A stretch of DNA of 64,000 nt. It comes from Coleofasciculus sp. FACHB-T130. Its GTDB lineage: Bacteria > Cyanobacteriota > Cyanobacteriia > Cyanobacteriales > FACHB-T130. The stretch covers positions 124,001 through 188,000 of the forward strand of contig NZ_JACJOG010000041.1 of assembly GCF_014695375.1 (NCBI RefSeq), read 5' to 3'. A model generated the notes under the pieces. It did no database searches, had not been told where the DNA came from, and saw only the letters and a list, made by a program, of their open reading frames with translations. The stretch's first letter is position 1, and every line of letters starts with the position of its first letter. Positions 1-8,942 of the stretch are shown in pieces. The position numbers were made by a program, and so were the translations under genes.

Positions 1-2104
1 CGCCGACGACAACAGCATCAACTTCTCCATTAGAAAGAAGTAATTGAGCGACTTCTAAAGCTTTAAAAACCGAATTTTCTTCGGCAGAAATGGTGAAAGA
101 GGGACCAGTAAAATCCCACTGGGCGGAAATGCGACTAGCCATCACATTGCCGATGAAGCTAGTGTATCGGTTGACTTGCGCCGGAGGATGCAAGCTATCT
201 TTAGCAATGGTTTCCAGTTCGGCAAGTTTTTCGGGAGACAAAGAAATATTCGCTTGTTCCAAGCTTTCTTTAATTTGCCAAGATAAGTCGCATCGACCCC
301 GATACTGGTGTAGGGAGAGTTCTGTCCCCATCGCCACAATTACGGCGACATTTCCCCCTTGAGCGAGTTTTGCATCTTTGATGGCGTTGTCCGCCACCTT
401 TAGCATCAATAGCTGTTGAGGAATGAGTTGATCTTCGTCGCGGGGCGGGATTTTGAAATTTAAAAAATCGAGTTCAAAATCTTGGATGTAGGCTCCTAGA
501 GGCGCTTCCCCATTTGCCAAGCCATATTCTTTGAGTAATTGGGGTTGCTCTTCGATACCTTGCCAACGCTGAGGCGGAAGGGGGATAAAATGCTGCGTTC
601 CCTCATAAATCGTGCGCTCGAAGGCATCTAAACTTTTACAGGAGCCAAAGAAGGCATCCATGCCGACGATCGCGAGTCGATTTTGGATTTGAGATTTTGG
701 ATTTTGGAGCGAGGTGTTTGCCGCTGCCTTTGTCCTGTCTTCCCCACTCCCGATGTCTTCTGATGACTCCAAAATCAAATGAGCATTGGTGCCACCAAAA
801 CCAAAGGCATTGATGGCGGCACGTTTGGTAGGTAATTTTTGAGGCCAGGGTGTCGGGGAAGTGACTATCTGGTCAGCAGCGATCGCGCCCTTTTCCGAAC
901 GGAGGGGGTCAATTACGTCGATTGTCGCCGGGATGACCTCTTCACCCATACTCAAAATCACTTTGATGAGACCTGCGATTCCCGCAGCCGTCAACAAGTG
1001 ACCAAAATTGGATTTGACAGAACCAATCAGAGGCACCGTTTGAGACTGACCGAAGAAAGTCTCCATCGAGTTGAGTTCGGTGATATCTCCGACCGGAGTC
1101 CCCGTGGCATGACACTCAATGTAATCGATAGTGTTGGGATGAATTCCGGCTTCGGTATATGCCCGTTCAAAGGCTAAGATTTGCCCTTTGGGATTGGGAC
1201 TGAGGACGAATTTCCCTTTCCCGTCATTCGATAAGCCAACACCGCAGATTGTGGCGTAGATGCGATCGCCATCTCTCAGCGCATCGCTATATCGTTTCAG
1301 GACAACCATTCCGGCTCCTTCTCCAGCTACGAGGCCCCCGGATGACTTATCAAAAGGACGCGATATCCCATCTTCTGGATAAGCGTGGAAAATGGAAAAT
1401 CCCATGTTGATGAAGAACGGATCGGCGCAACTTACCGCACCCGCTAACATCAAATCAGCTTTGCCGGATAACAGATAGTGACAAGCTAATTTGACTGCAT
1501 ACAGCGATGTCGCACAGGCTGCATCCAGAGATAAATTAATTCCGGATAAAGACAGCGCTTGAGCAATGACTGCTGCCGGATACCCGGATAACATTCCATT
1601 TAAAAGAGATACGTCAGAAGGTGGTTTTTTTAGTTGAAAAGATTCTTCTTTTAAAAGTTGCTGAAGAGCTGAATCTAGAAATTTTTGATAAATTGGTGCA
1701 AAAAAACGATGGGAAAAGCGGGTGGGGAAAGAAAGATTTCCCAGAATCACGCCGCATTTTTCCAGAACTGATTGATTTCCTAAATAACCGCTATCTTTTA
1801 ACGCTTGTTTTGTGACGTATAAAGACCATTGATAAATTTCATCTAAGGTTTTCAGTAACTCAGGAGCCATCGGATACTCGCTGGTATCTAACTGAAAATC
1901 TCGAATATAGCCTCCCTTTAAACAATAGTATTTATCTAGCTTACCTTTATCTGTCGAATAAAACTTTTGGGGGTCTACTCCCATTTGTTCGACTGTTGCT
2001 AAGCTTTTAAAATCTTTTTTAGCAATTAAATTCTGCCAATATTGCTCAGGATTTTCTGCACCTGGGAATAAGCTAGATAAACCGATGATTGCAATTTTTT
2101 CCAT
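1..2104 (-). CDS. KS-CLF polyketide/fatty acid synthase subunit (PfaC/HglC-like), 3' end outside window
   Basis: The frame is open for about 701 codons from the ATG at 2104 (AGGA about 9 nt upstream) and runs off the left edge, so the C-terminus is missing. Residues 1-450 form a ketosynthase with Cys197 in DAACATS, His in ECHATGTPVGD and the Lys/His of KSNFGH, so it looks catalytically complete. A spacer rich in Asn, Gln and Ser (near residues 460-475), encoded by a short AATCCAAAATC-like repeat, leads into a second ketosynthase-like domain starting at RLAIVGMDAFFG. At the active-site position this domain reads SAEENS, with Glu instead of Cys, as expected of a chain-length factor. KS-CLF pairs are known from PfaC of PUFA synthases and from HglC/HglD of cyanobacterial heterocyst glycolipid synthesis. 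Which of these is the ortholog cannot be decided without the missing end. It lies 113 bp downstream of the KR-DH gene and is probably in the same operon. Confidence 0.85.
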   Translation of the reverse strand, partial: MEKIAIIGLSSLFPGAENPEQYWQNLIAKKDFKSLATVEQMGVDPQKFYSTDKGKLDKYYCLKGGYIRDFQLDTSEYPMAPELLKTLDEIYQWSLYVTKQALKDSGYLGNQSVLEKCGVILGNLSFPTRFSHRFFAPIYQKFLDSALQQLLKEESFQLKKPPSDVSLLNGMLSGYPAAVIAQALSLSGINLSLDAACATSLYAVKLACHYLLSGKADLMLAGAVSCADPFFINMGFSIFHAYPEDGISRPFDKSSGGLVAGEGAGMVVLKRYSDALRDGDRIYATICGVGLSNDGKGKFVLSPNPKGQILAFERAYTEAGIHPNTIDYIECHATGTPVGDITELNSMETFFGQSQTVPLIGSVKSNFGHLLTAAGIAGLIKVILSMGEEVIPATIDVIDPLRSEKGAIAADQIVTSPTPWPQKLPTKRAAINAFGFGGTNAHLILESSEDIGSGEDRTKAAANTSLQNPKSQIQNRLAIVGMDAFFGSCKSLDAFERTIYEGTQHFIPLPPQRWQGIEEQPQLLKEYGLANGEAPLGAYIQDFELDFLNFKIPPRDEDQLIPQQLLMLKVADNAIKDAKLAQGGNVAVIVAMGTELSLHQYRGRCDLSWQIKESLEQANISLSPEKLAELETIAKDSLHPPAQVNRYTSFIGNVMASRISAQWDFTGPSFTISAEENSVFKALEVAQLLLSNGEVDAVVVG

Positions 2105-2217
2105 TCAATATTCCTAAAAATTTTAATCAAAAACAACAGTTTTTAAAATAAGCTCTAGCCATTGTGCTGTAGCAGCGATCGCTACTACAGCACGCTGAAT
2201 GGTTTCTTAACTCGCCA

Positions 2218-4728
2218 CTACTTAACTCCTACTTTTTCTGAGTTAAAGAATAGACGATTCAGTTGTTTGCTAATCGTCACTTCTGCCCCAAATACTCGCG
2301 AGTAAACTTTTCCTTGAATATCATGGGAAGTGATGTTCGCCACTAACTTAGTATCATTGCTAGAAATGACATCCATCGACACGTAAAATGGTTTACCCAA
2401 GGGAATCGTTTGGAAATGCTCTCCTTTCTGGCAGCGTAAAGGGAGACTAGCTGCCTGATAAAAATGCCTTACCCAAATCAACATGCACTGAAATTGCACA
2501 TCTTTGGCGACAAAATCGAATGCCTGTGCCGGAAACTGCCCCCGCTGTTCTTCATTGAGCTGGGGTAAAACACATTCCATCGTCAGGGTTTCTGGCGTAA
2601 TATTTAAAACTTGTTTGACCCCTTTAAAACTAGGGCCATGAAACAAAGTGCCATCTTGATAAGGCGATAGAAACGCAAACTCTTGACTTTGAGTGGGGTC
2701 AAATTCGTAAGTAGGAGCTTCTGGAATTTCCTTCAGGAGTTTCACCTGACCGTTGTAATGATAACGGCGTTTTCCGGGTTCCGCTTCACTCCATATCGTC
2801 GCTGCGAGTTCGAGTTGCTCGTTCTGGGATTTATTAACTTCCTTCACTTCCAAGATGTATTCGCTTGCCAATGTTTCATCGAAAACAATGCCTTTTAAGA
2901 CTTTGAAGTTTTCGCAGCTAAAAAACTTGTAGCCAGGATATAGCTGTTCGCTAACATTGGCAAGCCATACCGAACCACAAACGGTTGGTAATACTGCTTG
3001 ACCACCAATCGCATGATCTTGCAAAAAGGAGTTTGCTTTTAGGTTTAATTTTCGATGAATTTGGTAAGTCCGGAGTTCTGAATCTAGCTCTCCAGACACG
3101 ACTACCAGAGGACTCCCCACTAAGACTTGTACCGTTTCCCGTTCGCCAAAATCTAGTTCGTCAACTAGCATCTGAGTGCCCACTTCAACGGGAATTACCT
3201 CAACCTTGCGTTCGGCAAAAATCTGTTTTAACTCAGGCGTAACCATCCCGCCATCCCAAGGTCCCCAATTGAAGGAAGCTACGTGACATTCGGGATGGAG
3301 GCGCTTAAAGTGATGGGCAAATTTATTGAGAATCTCATTGGCGATCGCATAATCCGATTGACCAATATTCCCGTAAAACCCAGCCGCTGACGCGAACAAC
3401 ACCAAATGCTTGATTTGATTCGGATTGACACAACTCAGCAGATTTTCCAATCCTTTGACTTTGGCAGTATAAACGGCTTCAAAATCCTGTTCGGATTTAT
3501 TCTCAATTAATTTATCTGCCAAATTGCCAGCGCCATGAAGAATTCCGGAGATCGCTCCGAAACGCTGGACGGCATCTGCTAGTTTTTCCTTTAAAGCGAT
3601 CGCATCGGTAATGTCTGCGCTGAGATATTCTGCTTTCCCACCCGCTTGCTCGATGGCTTCCAGCGTTTGGGCGATTTCTCGTTGGGCTAAAATCGCCTTC
3701 AGTGTCTTTTGAACTTTAATTGGGGTGGGTTTCTCTCCTCGTGCAGTAATATCTGCCATAATCCGCTTTTTCAAATCAAATTCATCAACACTGCCTTTTG
3801 CCCATGCTGGCTCCGGATTGATGCTTGAGCGACCGAGGAGGATGAATTTGCATTGGTAGCGTTGCGCTAGCTTGATGACACACTGGGAAGTAATCCCGCG
3901 TCCACCCCCGCTGACGAGAAACACAGAGGATGGAGTAATTTGATTTTTTGTGGGGTGAGCTTTCTTCGTAACCCTACACAGCTCGCAAACCAGGGTGGTT
4001 CTACCCTGGAAACTGTACCCGACCTCGGTAATCAACCGATTGGGGTCGTGAAGTTCCGCGACGATTGATTGGGCGACAAATTCTTCATCGAAAGCGGGAC
4101 TCAAATCGATGGCGCGACAAAACACCCGTTCCCATTCCAGGTTGAGGGTTTTTGTCAAGCCGAACAGCCCGCCACCGATGGCGCTAAACTCTGTTTTGCG
4201 ACTTAAACCGAATTGCCCATCCAGGCGGCTCACGGTGAGGAAACAACTGCGTCCTTGACGTGCTGCTTCATTCAGTGATTTTTTGAGGTGCTTAGCAATC
4301 AGAAAGATATGCTTGAGGATAGCTTTTTCCGATTCCTGCCCAAGACTTTCTTGAAGCGAGGGATGCAGATGAACAAACGCGCCAATGGAGCCGTAGTTTT
4401 GCGCGATCGCCATTAGTTGTTGTTTCAAATGCTCCTCGCTCAAATCTGCCAGCACCACACGGCTTATTCCTCCCGGTAACGGTAGCCGTTGGGCAATAAC
4501 AGATTCGGGGAAACTTAATACAACCACTTTCCACCCTCGGTCTGAAAGAGACTTGACCAATCTGATACTGGCAGGGCTACCGTCATCGGTCAGCAAACAA
4601 ATGTGATGGTCGGGCAAGGTGAAATCCACATAATCTGCCTCACTCAGAGGTTGGAGCCTCGCCCGACCGCGTTGAATCTTGTGCTCAGCTTCAGCTTCAG
4701 CTTCAGTTTCAACTTCAACTTGCTGCAA
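2218..4728 (-). CDS. Ketoreductase-dehydratase polyketide synthase protein (C-terminal half of PfaA/HglE type)
   Basis: 836 codons if started at the TTG at 4728. No ATG and no ribosome binding site is visible near that point. Residues 1-25 are an acidic Glu/Ala stretch. Residues 30-250 look like the degenerate Rossmann half of a PKS ketoreductase. The catalytic KR follows, with the NADPH loop GGGRGIT near residue 274 and the Ser/Tyr/Asn centre in FASAAGFYGNIGQSDYAIAN. From about 560 a hot-dog dehydratase begins, with HAIGGQAVLP (HxxxGxxxxP, His near 571) and a DxxxQ motif (DVQFQ near 741), so both catalytic dehydratase residues are present. The protein supplies the reductive steps for the KS-AT-ACP protein encoded just upstream. 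The missing start codon and the A9 tract at the junction suggest it may normally be made as a frameshift fusion with that protein. Confidence 0.85.
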   Translation of the reverse strand: MQQVEVETEAEAEAEHKIQRGRARLQPLSEADYVDFTLPDHHICLLTDDGSPASIRLVKSLSDRGWKVVVLSFPESVIAQRLPLPGGISRVVLADLSEEHLKQQLMAIAQNYGSIGAFVHLHPSLQESLGQESEKAILKHIFLIAKHLKKSLNEAARQGRSCFLTVSRLDGQFGLSRKTEFSAIGGGLFGLTKTLNLEWERVFCRAIDLSPAFDEEFVAQSIVAELHDPNRLITEVGYSFQGRTTLVCELCRVTKKAHPTKNQITPSSVFLVSGGGRGITSQCVIKLAQRYQCKFILLGRSSINPEPAWAKGSVDEFDLKKRIMADITARGEKPTPIKVQKTLKAILAQREIAQTLEAIEQAGGKAEYLSADITDAIALKEKLADAVQRFGAISGILHGAGNLADKLIENKSEQDFEAVYTAKVKGLENLLSCVNPNQIKHLVLFASAAGFYGNIGQSDYAIANEILNKFAHHFKRLHPECHVASFNWGPWDGGMVTPELKQIFAERKVEVIPVEVGTQMLVDELDFGERETVQVLVGSPLVVVSGELDSELRTYQIHRKLNLKANSFLQDHAIGGQAVLPTVCGSVWLANVSEQLYPGYKFFSCENFKVLKGIVFDETLASEYILEVKEVNKSQNEQLELAATIWSEAEPGKRRYHYNGQVKLLKEIPEAPTYEFDPTQSQEFAFLSPYQDGTLFHGPSFKGVKQVLNITPETLTMECVLPQLNEEQRGQFPAQAFDFVAKDVQFQCMLIWVRHFYQAASLPLRCQKGEHFQTIPLGKPFYVSMDVISSNDTKLVANITSHDIQGKVYSRVFGAEVTISKQLNRLFFNSEKVGVK

Positions 4729-4736
4729 TTCTGGGG

Positions 4737-4751
4737 TTAAGTTTTTTTTTC
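4737..4751 (-). promoter_or_regulatory. Possible -1 frameshift site: A9 slippery tract joining the two PKS reading frames
   Basis: On the minus strand the upstream frame ends GAA AAA AAA ACT TAA. The nine-A run (4742-4750) contains the heptamer A AAA AAC. A -1 slip gives AAC TTA ACC CCA GAA TTG and runs without a stop into the KR-DH frame, whose annotated start is that TTG. The result would be a KS-AT-ACP-ACP-KR-DH protein of about 2,240 residues, which is PfaA/HglE-like architecture. Programmed frameshift, RNA polymerase slippage, a real mutation and a homopolymer sequencing error all remain possible. The geometry is seen in the sequence; the function is inferred. Confidence 0.5.
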
Positions 4752-7700
4752 AGCCACCCGCGATTCCTGGCTCATATATTCAACAATTTGAGCAAGGGTG
4801 CGGAGTTCGGCTAACTGTTCTGGATTCACCGGCGGCAAATCAGGGAATAACTCCTGCATTGCTCCCAAGATTTCCACCCGCTTGATCGAGTCAATCCCCA
4901 AATCTGCTTCCATATCCATCGAAAGCTCTAGCATTTCCGTGGGGTAGCCAGTCTTCTCACTGACTACTTCTAACAGGGATTGGATTAGAGCATTCGCCTT
5001 CTCCTGGGAGACAAATCCGTTTTCTGCCTTCGCTGAAACTGCTGCCGCTGGAGCAGAAACCTCGACCTCTGTTGATGGCGCTTTGTTGCCCATATATTCA
5101 ACAATTTGAGCGAGGGTGCGGAGTTCGGCGAGCTGTTCTGGATTTACTGGCGGCAAATCAGGGAATAACTCCTGCATGGCTCCCAAGATTTCCACCCGCT
5201 TAATCGAGTCAATCCCCAAATCCGCTTCCATATCCATCGAAAGCTCTAGCATTTCCGTGGGGTAGCCAGTCTTCTCACTGACCACTTCTAACAGGGATTC
5301 GATCAGGGGGGTCAAATCTACCGATGGCGCTGTTACAGATGGGCTAGAGGTTGTTTCGATGACCGATGGCGCAACTTCTACCTGCTCTGCTTGAGCGATT
5401 TGATTTTGCAGACTTGCCTCTACTTGGAGAGCCTGGGCTGGCTGCGAACCATTGCTGGAAACAGGTTGGGATACTGGCACCGAGGCAAGGACGGCATCTG
5501 GCACAGGCATCGGCACGACAGCCGGGGTAGTGGGGGCAACAACCGAGTACTGTAGTTTGTCAGAGATTCCTTGTCCGTTTTGCCCTTGTTCCAAGTTCCG
5601 AACGGGCGCTAGTGACGCCTGACCATTCACAACTGACCCATTGGCACCGTTACCAGCACCCAAAAGGGAATAATGTTGCTGCATGAGCTGGAAAAATCTT
5701 TGGGAATATTCCAACTGATTTTTCAGGTATTGTTCGTGAACTTGCTGGCTGGCAGCTTGATGTTCGTGAAAGCGCATCATGTTGCGCTCTAAACTTTCTA
5801 GAAGACCCTGATTATTTACAGAAGATTGTGGCATGGGTTGCGCCTCTGATTTGGTTGCGGGTGGAACTGGTATCGGCTCTGGCATTTTGACTTGGGGAAT
5901 TACGGGTACGGGAATTACGGGTTTAGGGCTAGGGATTGGGGCGATGTGTGGTGTTGGTTTCGGGGCTAAAGATTTCTTCGGCTCCTGTGTCAATTTCCCA
6001 TTCCTGTTTTCCCTTTCTGGATTTCCCTTGATTTGGTGTCCGTTTTGCAAAGCTTGTTCAAAAGCAGCTTTGGTTTTTTCACTGACATAGTTAGCGCCGT
6101 TTAAAGGCACATTCAATCTCTTCTTTTGCTGAGAATTGGATGCTTTTGGTTTAACTAGGTAAGGATCGAGGTTTTGTAAAGACAAGCCAGCCACGCGCAA
6201 CTGAACAAAGGCTTCGCACAACTGGCGCTGGCTATCTCCTTTGCTACTGGCATTCAAGGCGATCGCTAAATGGGGTCGATCTTCGAGGATATTCTTCACC
6301 AGATTGGTCAGGATATTCCTGGGACCAATTTCGACAAAGAAATATCCCCCGGCTGCGTAAATATTTTCAACTTCCTGCTTAAAATGCACAGGATTGACAA
6401 TATGTGCAGCTAAGGTTTGTCCGATGGTATGGGAATTGTCTGGATAAAGATTTCCGGTTGTATTGGAGTATACCGGGATTTTCGGCTGATTGAAAGTAAC
6501 GCGATCCAGCACCTCTGCAAACCGTTTTTGAGCGTGAGCGACAAACGGTGAATGGAAAGCTGCGGAAACGGGTAGTAAAACAACCGAATACCCAAGCTGC
6601 TCCAATTTTTGCTGGACTTTGGCGATTTCTCCCTTCGCCCCCGCTAATACCACCTGATTGTTAGAGTTCCAGTTGGCAATGGTGATTTTGGGGAAATTCT
6701 CGACAACTTCTTTGACTTTATAAATATCCCCTTTCACCGCCAGCATCATGCCGGTATCAACTTTTGGATCGTCGGGGAATGCCATCGCTTGACCTCTGGC
6801 TTTGACGAGGAAAAAGTAATCTTCGTCATTCAGAACGCCCGCCGCCCATAGTGCTGTCAGTTCCCCGAAGCTGTGCCCTGCCACATAATCAGGCTTGAAC
6901 CCTGCCTCTTCTATAATCTTGTAGAGACCAAAACTCAAGGCACCAATTGCGGGTTGGGCATTTTCGGTCTGTTGTAATGCCGCAATTTGGGCATCCTTTT
7001 GGGCGTTGTCAAAAACAGGACACGGGAAAACGACTTGGGAAATCGGTGGCAACCCATTCTTGCCCAGGTATTTGTCCATATCGCTGTAAGCTTGGCGAAG
7101 CTGAGGGAAGTTAAGGACAAGTTCCTTACCCATCTCCAAATACTGCGAACCTTGCCCCGAAAACAGCGCCACTACCTTCCCTTGGGGGTTCAGGCTAGTT
7201 TTGCGGTAATAGATTCCTTTGGGATGCTCCCACGATTGGGCTTGCTGTTTGTTTTTCAGTAAGTCAATCGTAATCTGCAATAATTCACGCGCTTCTGCGG
7301 CAGAGGTGGCGACAAATCCCACTCTGGCTGAGACAACGGGAATTTTTAAACTCGCAGCGCTGACAAGTTCTGTGTAATGTTGTGTGCCGCGATCGCTTGC
7401 TAATTGCGACTCTAGGGTTTCACACTTCGCCAATAATTCTCCTACTGTTGGAGCATCCAGCAGAATGGTCGCTGGCGTACTGTGTAAACGATAAGCCTGT
7501 TGATGTTCCCTTTGATATTCTTCGAGGACGACATGATAATTCGTGCCTCCAAAGCCAAACGCACTGACCCCTGCTCTTCTTGGCGTTTCATCATCAATGC
7601 CAAGCCAGGGTCTGGTTTCGGTATTCAAATAGAAGGGTGAGTCTTCTATTTTAAGTTTAGGGTTGGGTTGGGTAACATTAATCGTCGGGGGTAATATCTT

Positions 7701-8942
7701 ATGGTGCAAAGCCAAAGCCGTTTTGATCAGGCTGGCTGCACCTGCTGTTGCTTTGGTATGTCCAATCTGAGACTTAACGCTCCCCAAGGCAATATGTTGT
7801 TTTTGGGAGTTGTTTTGGCTAAAAACTTCATTTAAGCCTGCAAACTCTGTCGGATCGCCAGCGACGGTTCCTGTACCATGAGCTTCAATCAGACCGACTG
7901 TTGAGGGTGCAAATCCAGCATCTTCATAAGCTCGACGCAACGCTACGGCTTGCCCTTCCGAACGAGGAGCATAAATGCTCTTAGATTTGCCATCGCTGGA
8001 GGTGCCCATTCCCTTGATGACGGCATAAATGCGATCGCCATCTCGTTCGGCATCTTCAAGCCGCTTGAGAACCATCATTCCCATGCCTTCACCCAACAGC
8101 ATCCCGTCGGAATTTATATCGAAGGGACGAGAATTCCCTTCTTTAGAAAAGGCAGGCGTTTTACTAAAGCACATATACATGAAGATCGAATTGTCGGCAT
8201 CCACACCGCCCGCGATCATCATGTCGCTACGATACTCGGTCAATTCACTCAAAGCCATCCGCAGGGCGCTTAATGACCCGGCACAGGCTGCATCTACAAC
8301 ACAGTTAATTCCTCCTAAATCTAGGCGGTTGGCAATTCGTCCGGCAATCACGTTCCCCAACATGCCCGGAAAAGAATTTTCCTCCCAGCCGATATAGGCA
8401 AGTTTTATCTTCTCAATAATCTTTTGGGTATCTTCGTCAGATACACCACTGTTTTTAAGAACCTTCTCCCAAACGGGATATTGCAAACGGGCAGTTAGCG
8501 GCGTAATTAGTTTCTGCCCGCCCCCTACGCCCAGAATGACGCCTGTGCCTTTCCGATTAAAATCTCTGGATTCACCGTAACCAGCGTCTTCCATTGCCTG
8601 TTTGGCAACTACCAACGAGAGCATTTGGGCGACATCTGTCACCTCTAGAATATTGGGAGGCAACCCAAATTCCATCGGATCAAAATCAATATCCGGGATG
8701 AATCCGCCTCGTTTGCAATAAGTCTTATCCGGTGCCTTGGGATCTGGATCGTAGTAGTCCTCAATCCGCCAGCGTGAGGGAGGAACATCAGAGATGCAAT
8801 CGGTTTTTGTAATGATATTTTCCCAATACTCTTCTAGAGTCCTGGCTTGCGGAAAAATGCAACCCATTCCGATAATCGCCACTGGTGTTTGTTGCAGTTG
8901 CCGCTTAATTTTGTTGTTTATCAATGATTTATCAGACTTCAT
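4737..8942 (-). CDS. KS-AT-ACP-ACP polyketide synthase (PfaA/HglE-like)
   Basis: 1,401 residues starting MKSDKSLINN, with TTGAGGA just before the ATG. The order is ketosynthase (about 15-470; Cys in DAACAGS near 219, His in EAHGTGT, KSQIGH), then acyltransferase (about 590-890; GQGSQ, nucleophile Ser in GHSFGE near 689, His in AAFHSPF). A Pro/Gln-rich linker of about 300 residues follows, then two acyl carrier domains (about 1214-1284 and 1320-1390), each with the phosphopantetheine Ser in LGIDSIKRVEIL. This is the hallmark layout of PUFA-synthase PfaA and of HglE, which makes the long acyl chain of heterocyst glycolipids. The KR expected at the C-terminus is in the next frame (2218-4728), 8 bp downstream. 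No hetN, hglB or devBCA-like gene is in the window, so the product may not be a heterocyst lipid. Confidence 0.9.
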   Translation of the reverse strand: MKSDKSLINNKIKRQLQQTPVAIIGMGCIFPQARTLEEYWENIITKTDCISDVPPSRWRIEDYYDPDPKAPDKTYCKRGGFIPDIDFDPMEFGLPPNILEVTDVAQMLSLVVAKQAMEDAGYGESRDFNRKGTGVILGVGGGQKLITPLTARLQYPVWEKVLKNSGVSDEDTQKIIEKIKLAYIGWEENSFPGMLGNVIAGRIANRLDLGGINCVVDAACAGSLSALRMALSELTEYRSDMMIAGGVDADNSIFMYMCFSKTPAFSKEGNSRPFDINSDGMLLGEGMGMMVLKRLEDAERDGDRIYAVIKGMGTSSDGKSKSIYAPRSEGQAVALRRAYEDAGFAPSTVGLIEAHGTGTVAGDPTEFAGLNEVFSQNNSQKQHIALGSVKSQIGHTKATAGAASLIKTALALHHKILPPTINVTQPNPKLKIEDSPFYLNTETRPWLGIDDETPRRAGVSAFGFGGTNYHVVLEEYQREHQQAYRLHSTPATILLDAPTVGELLAKCETLESQLASDRGTQHYTELVSAASLKIPVVSARVGFVATSAAEARELLQITIDLLKNKQQAQSWEHPKGIYYRKTSLNPQGKVVALFSGQGSQYLEMGKELVLNFPQLRQAYSDMDKYLGKNGLPPISQVVFPCPVFDNAQKDAQIAALQQTENAQPAIGALSFGLYKIIEEAGFKPDYVAGHSFGELTALWAAGVLNDEDYFFLVKARGQAMAFPDDPKVDTGMMLAVKGDIYKVKEVVENFPKITIANWNSNNQVVLAGAKGEIAKVQQKLEQLGYSVVLLPVSAAFHSPFVAHAQKRFAEVLDRVTFNQPKIPVYSNTTGNLYPDNSHTIGQTLAAHIVNPVHFKQEVENIYAAGGYFFVEIGPRNILTNLVKNILEDRPHLAIALNASSKGDSQRQLCEAFVQLRVAGLSLQNLDPYLVKPKASNSQQKKRLNVPLNGANYVSEKTKAAFEQALQNGHQIKGNPERENRNGKLTQEPKKSLAPKPTPHIAPIPSPKPVIPVPVIPQVKMPEPIPVPPATKSEAQPMPQSSVNNQGLLESLERNMMRFHEHQAASQQVHEQYLKNQLEYSQRFFQLMQQHYSLLGAGNGANGSVVNGQASLAPVRNLEQGQNGQGISDKLQYSVVAPTTPAVVPMPVPDAVLASVPVSQPVSSNGSQPAQALQVEASLQNQIAQAEQVEVAPSVIETTSSPSVTAPSVDLTPLIESLLEVVSEKTGYPTEMLELSMDMEADLGIDSIKRVEILGAMQELFPDLPPVNPEQLAELRTLAQIVEYMGNKAPSTEVEVSAPAAAVSAKAENGFVSQEKANALIQSLLEVVSEKTGYPTEMLELSMDMEADLGIDSIKRVEILGAMQELFPDLPPVNPEQLAELRTLAQIVEYMSQESRVAEKKT
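4773..5299 (-). repeat. Tandem duplicated ACP-coding units
   Basis: Two direct copies of 209 bp (4773-4981 and 5091-5299, offset 318 bp) encode the two ACPs. I count 9 base differences, and the aligned protein segments are identical, so the differences appear synonymous. This fits recent duplication or gene conversion under purifying selection. Tandem ACPs set output in PUFA synthases, where the usual number is higher. Confidence 0.9.

Noticed and set aside
8029-8397. 122-codon frame inside the PKS gene on the plus strand
   Set aside because: Shadow of the ketosynthase-coding strand, with typical mirror composition.
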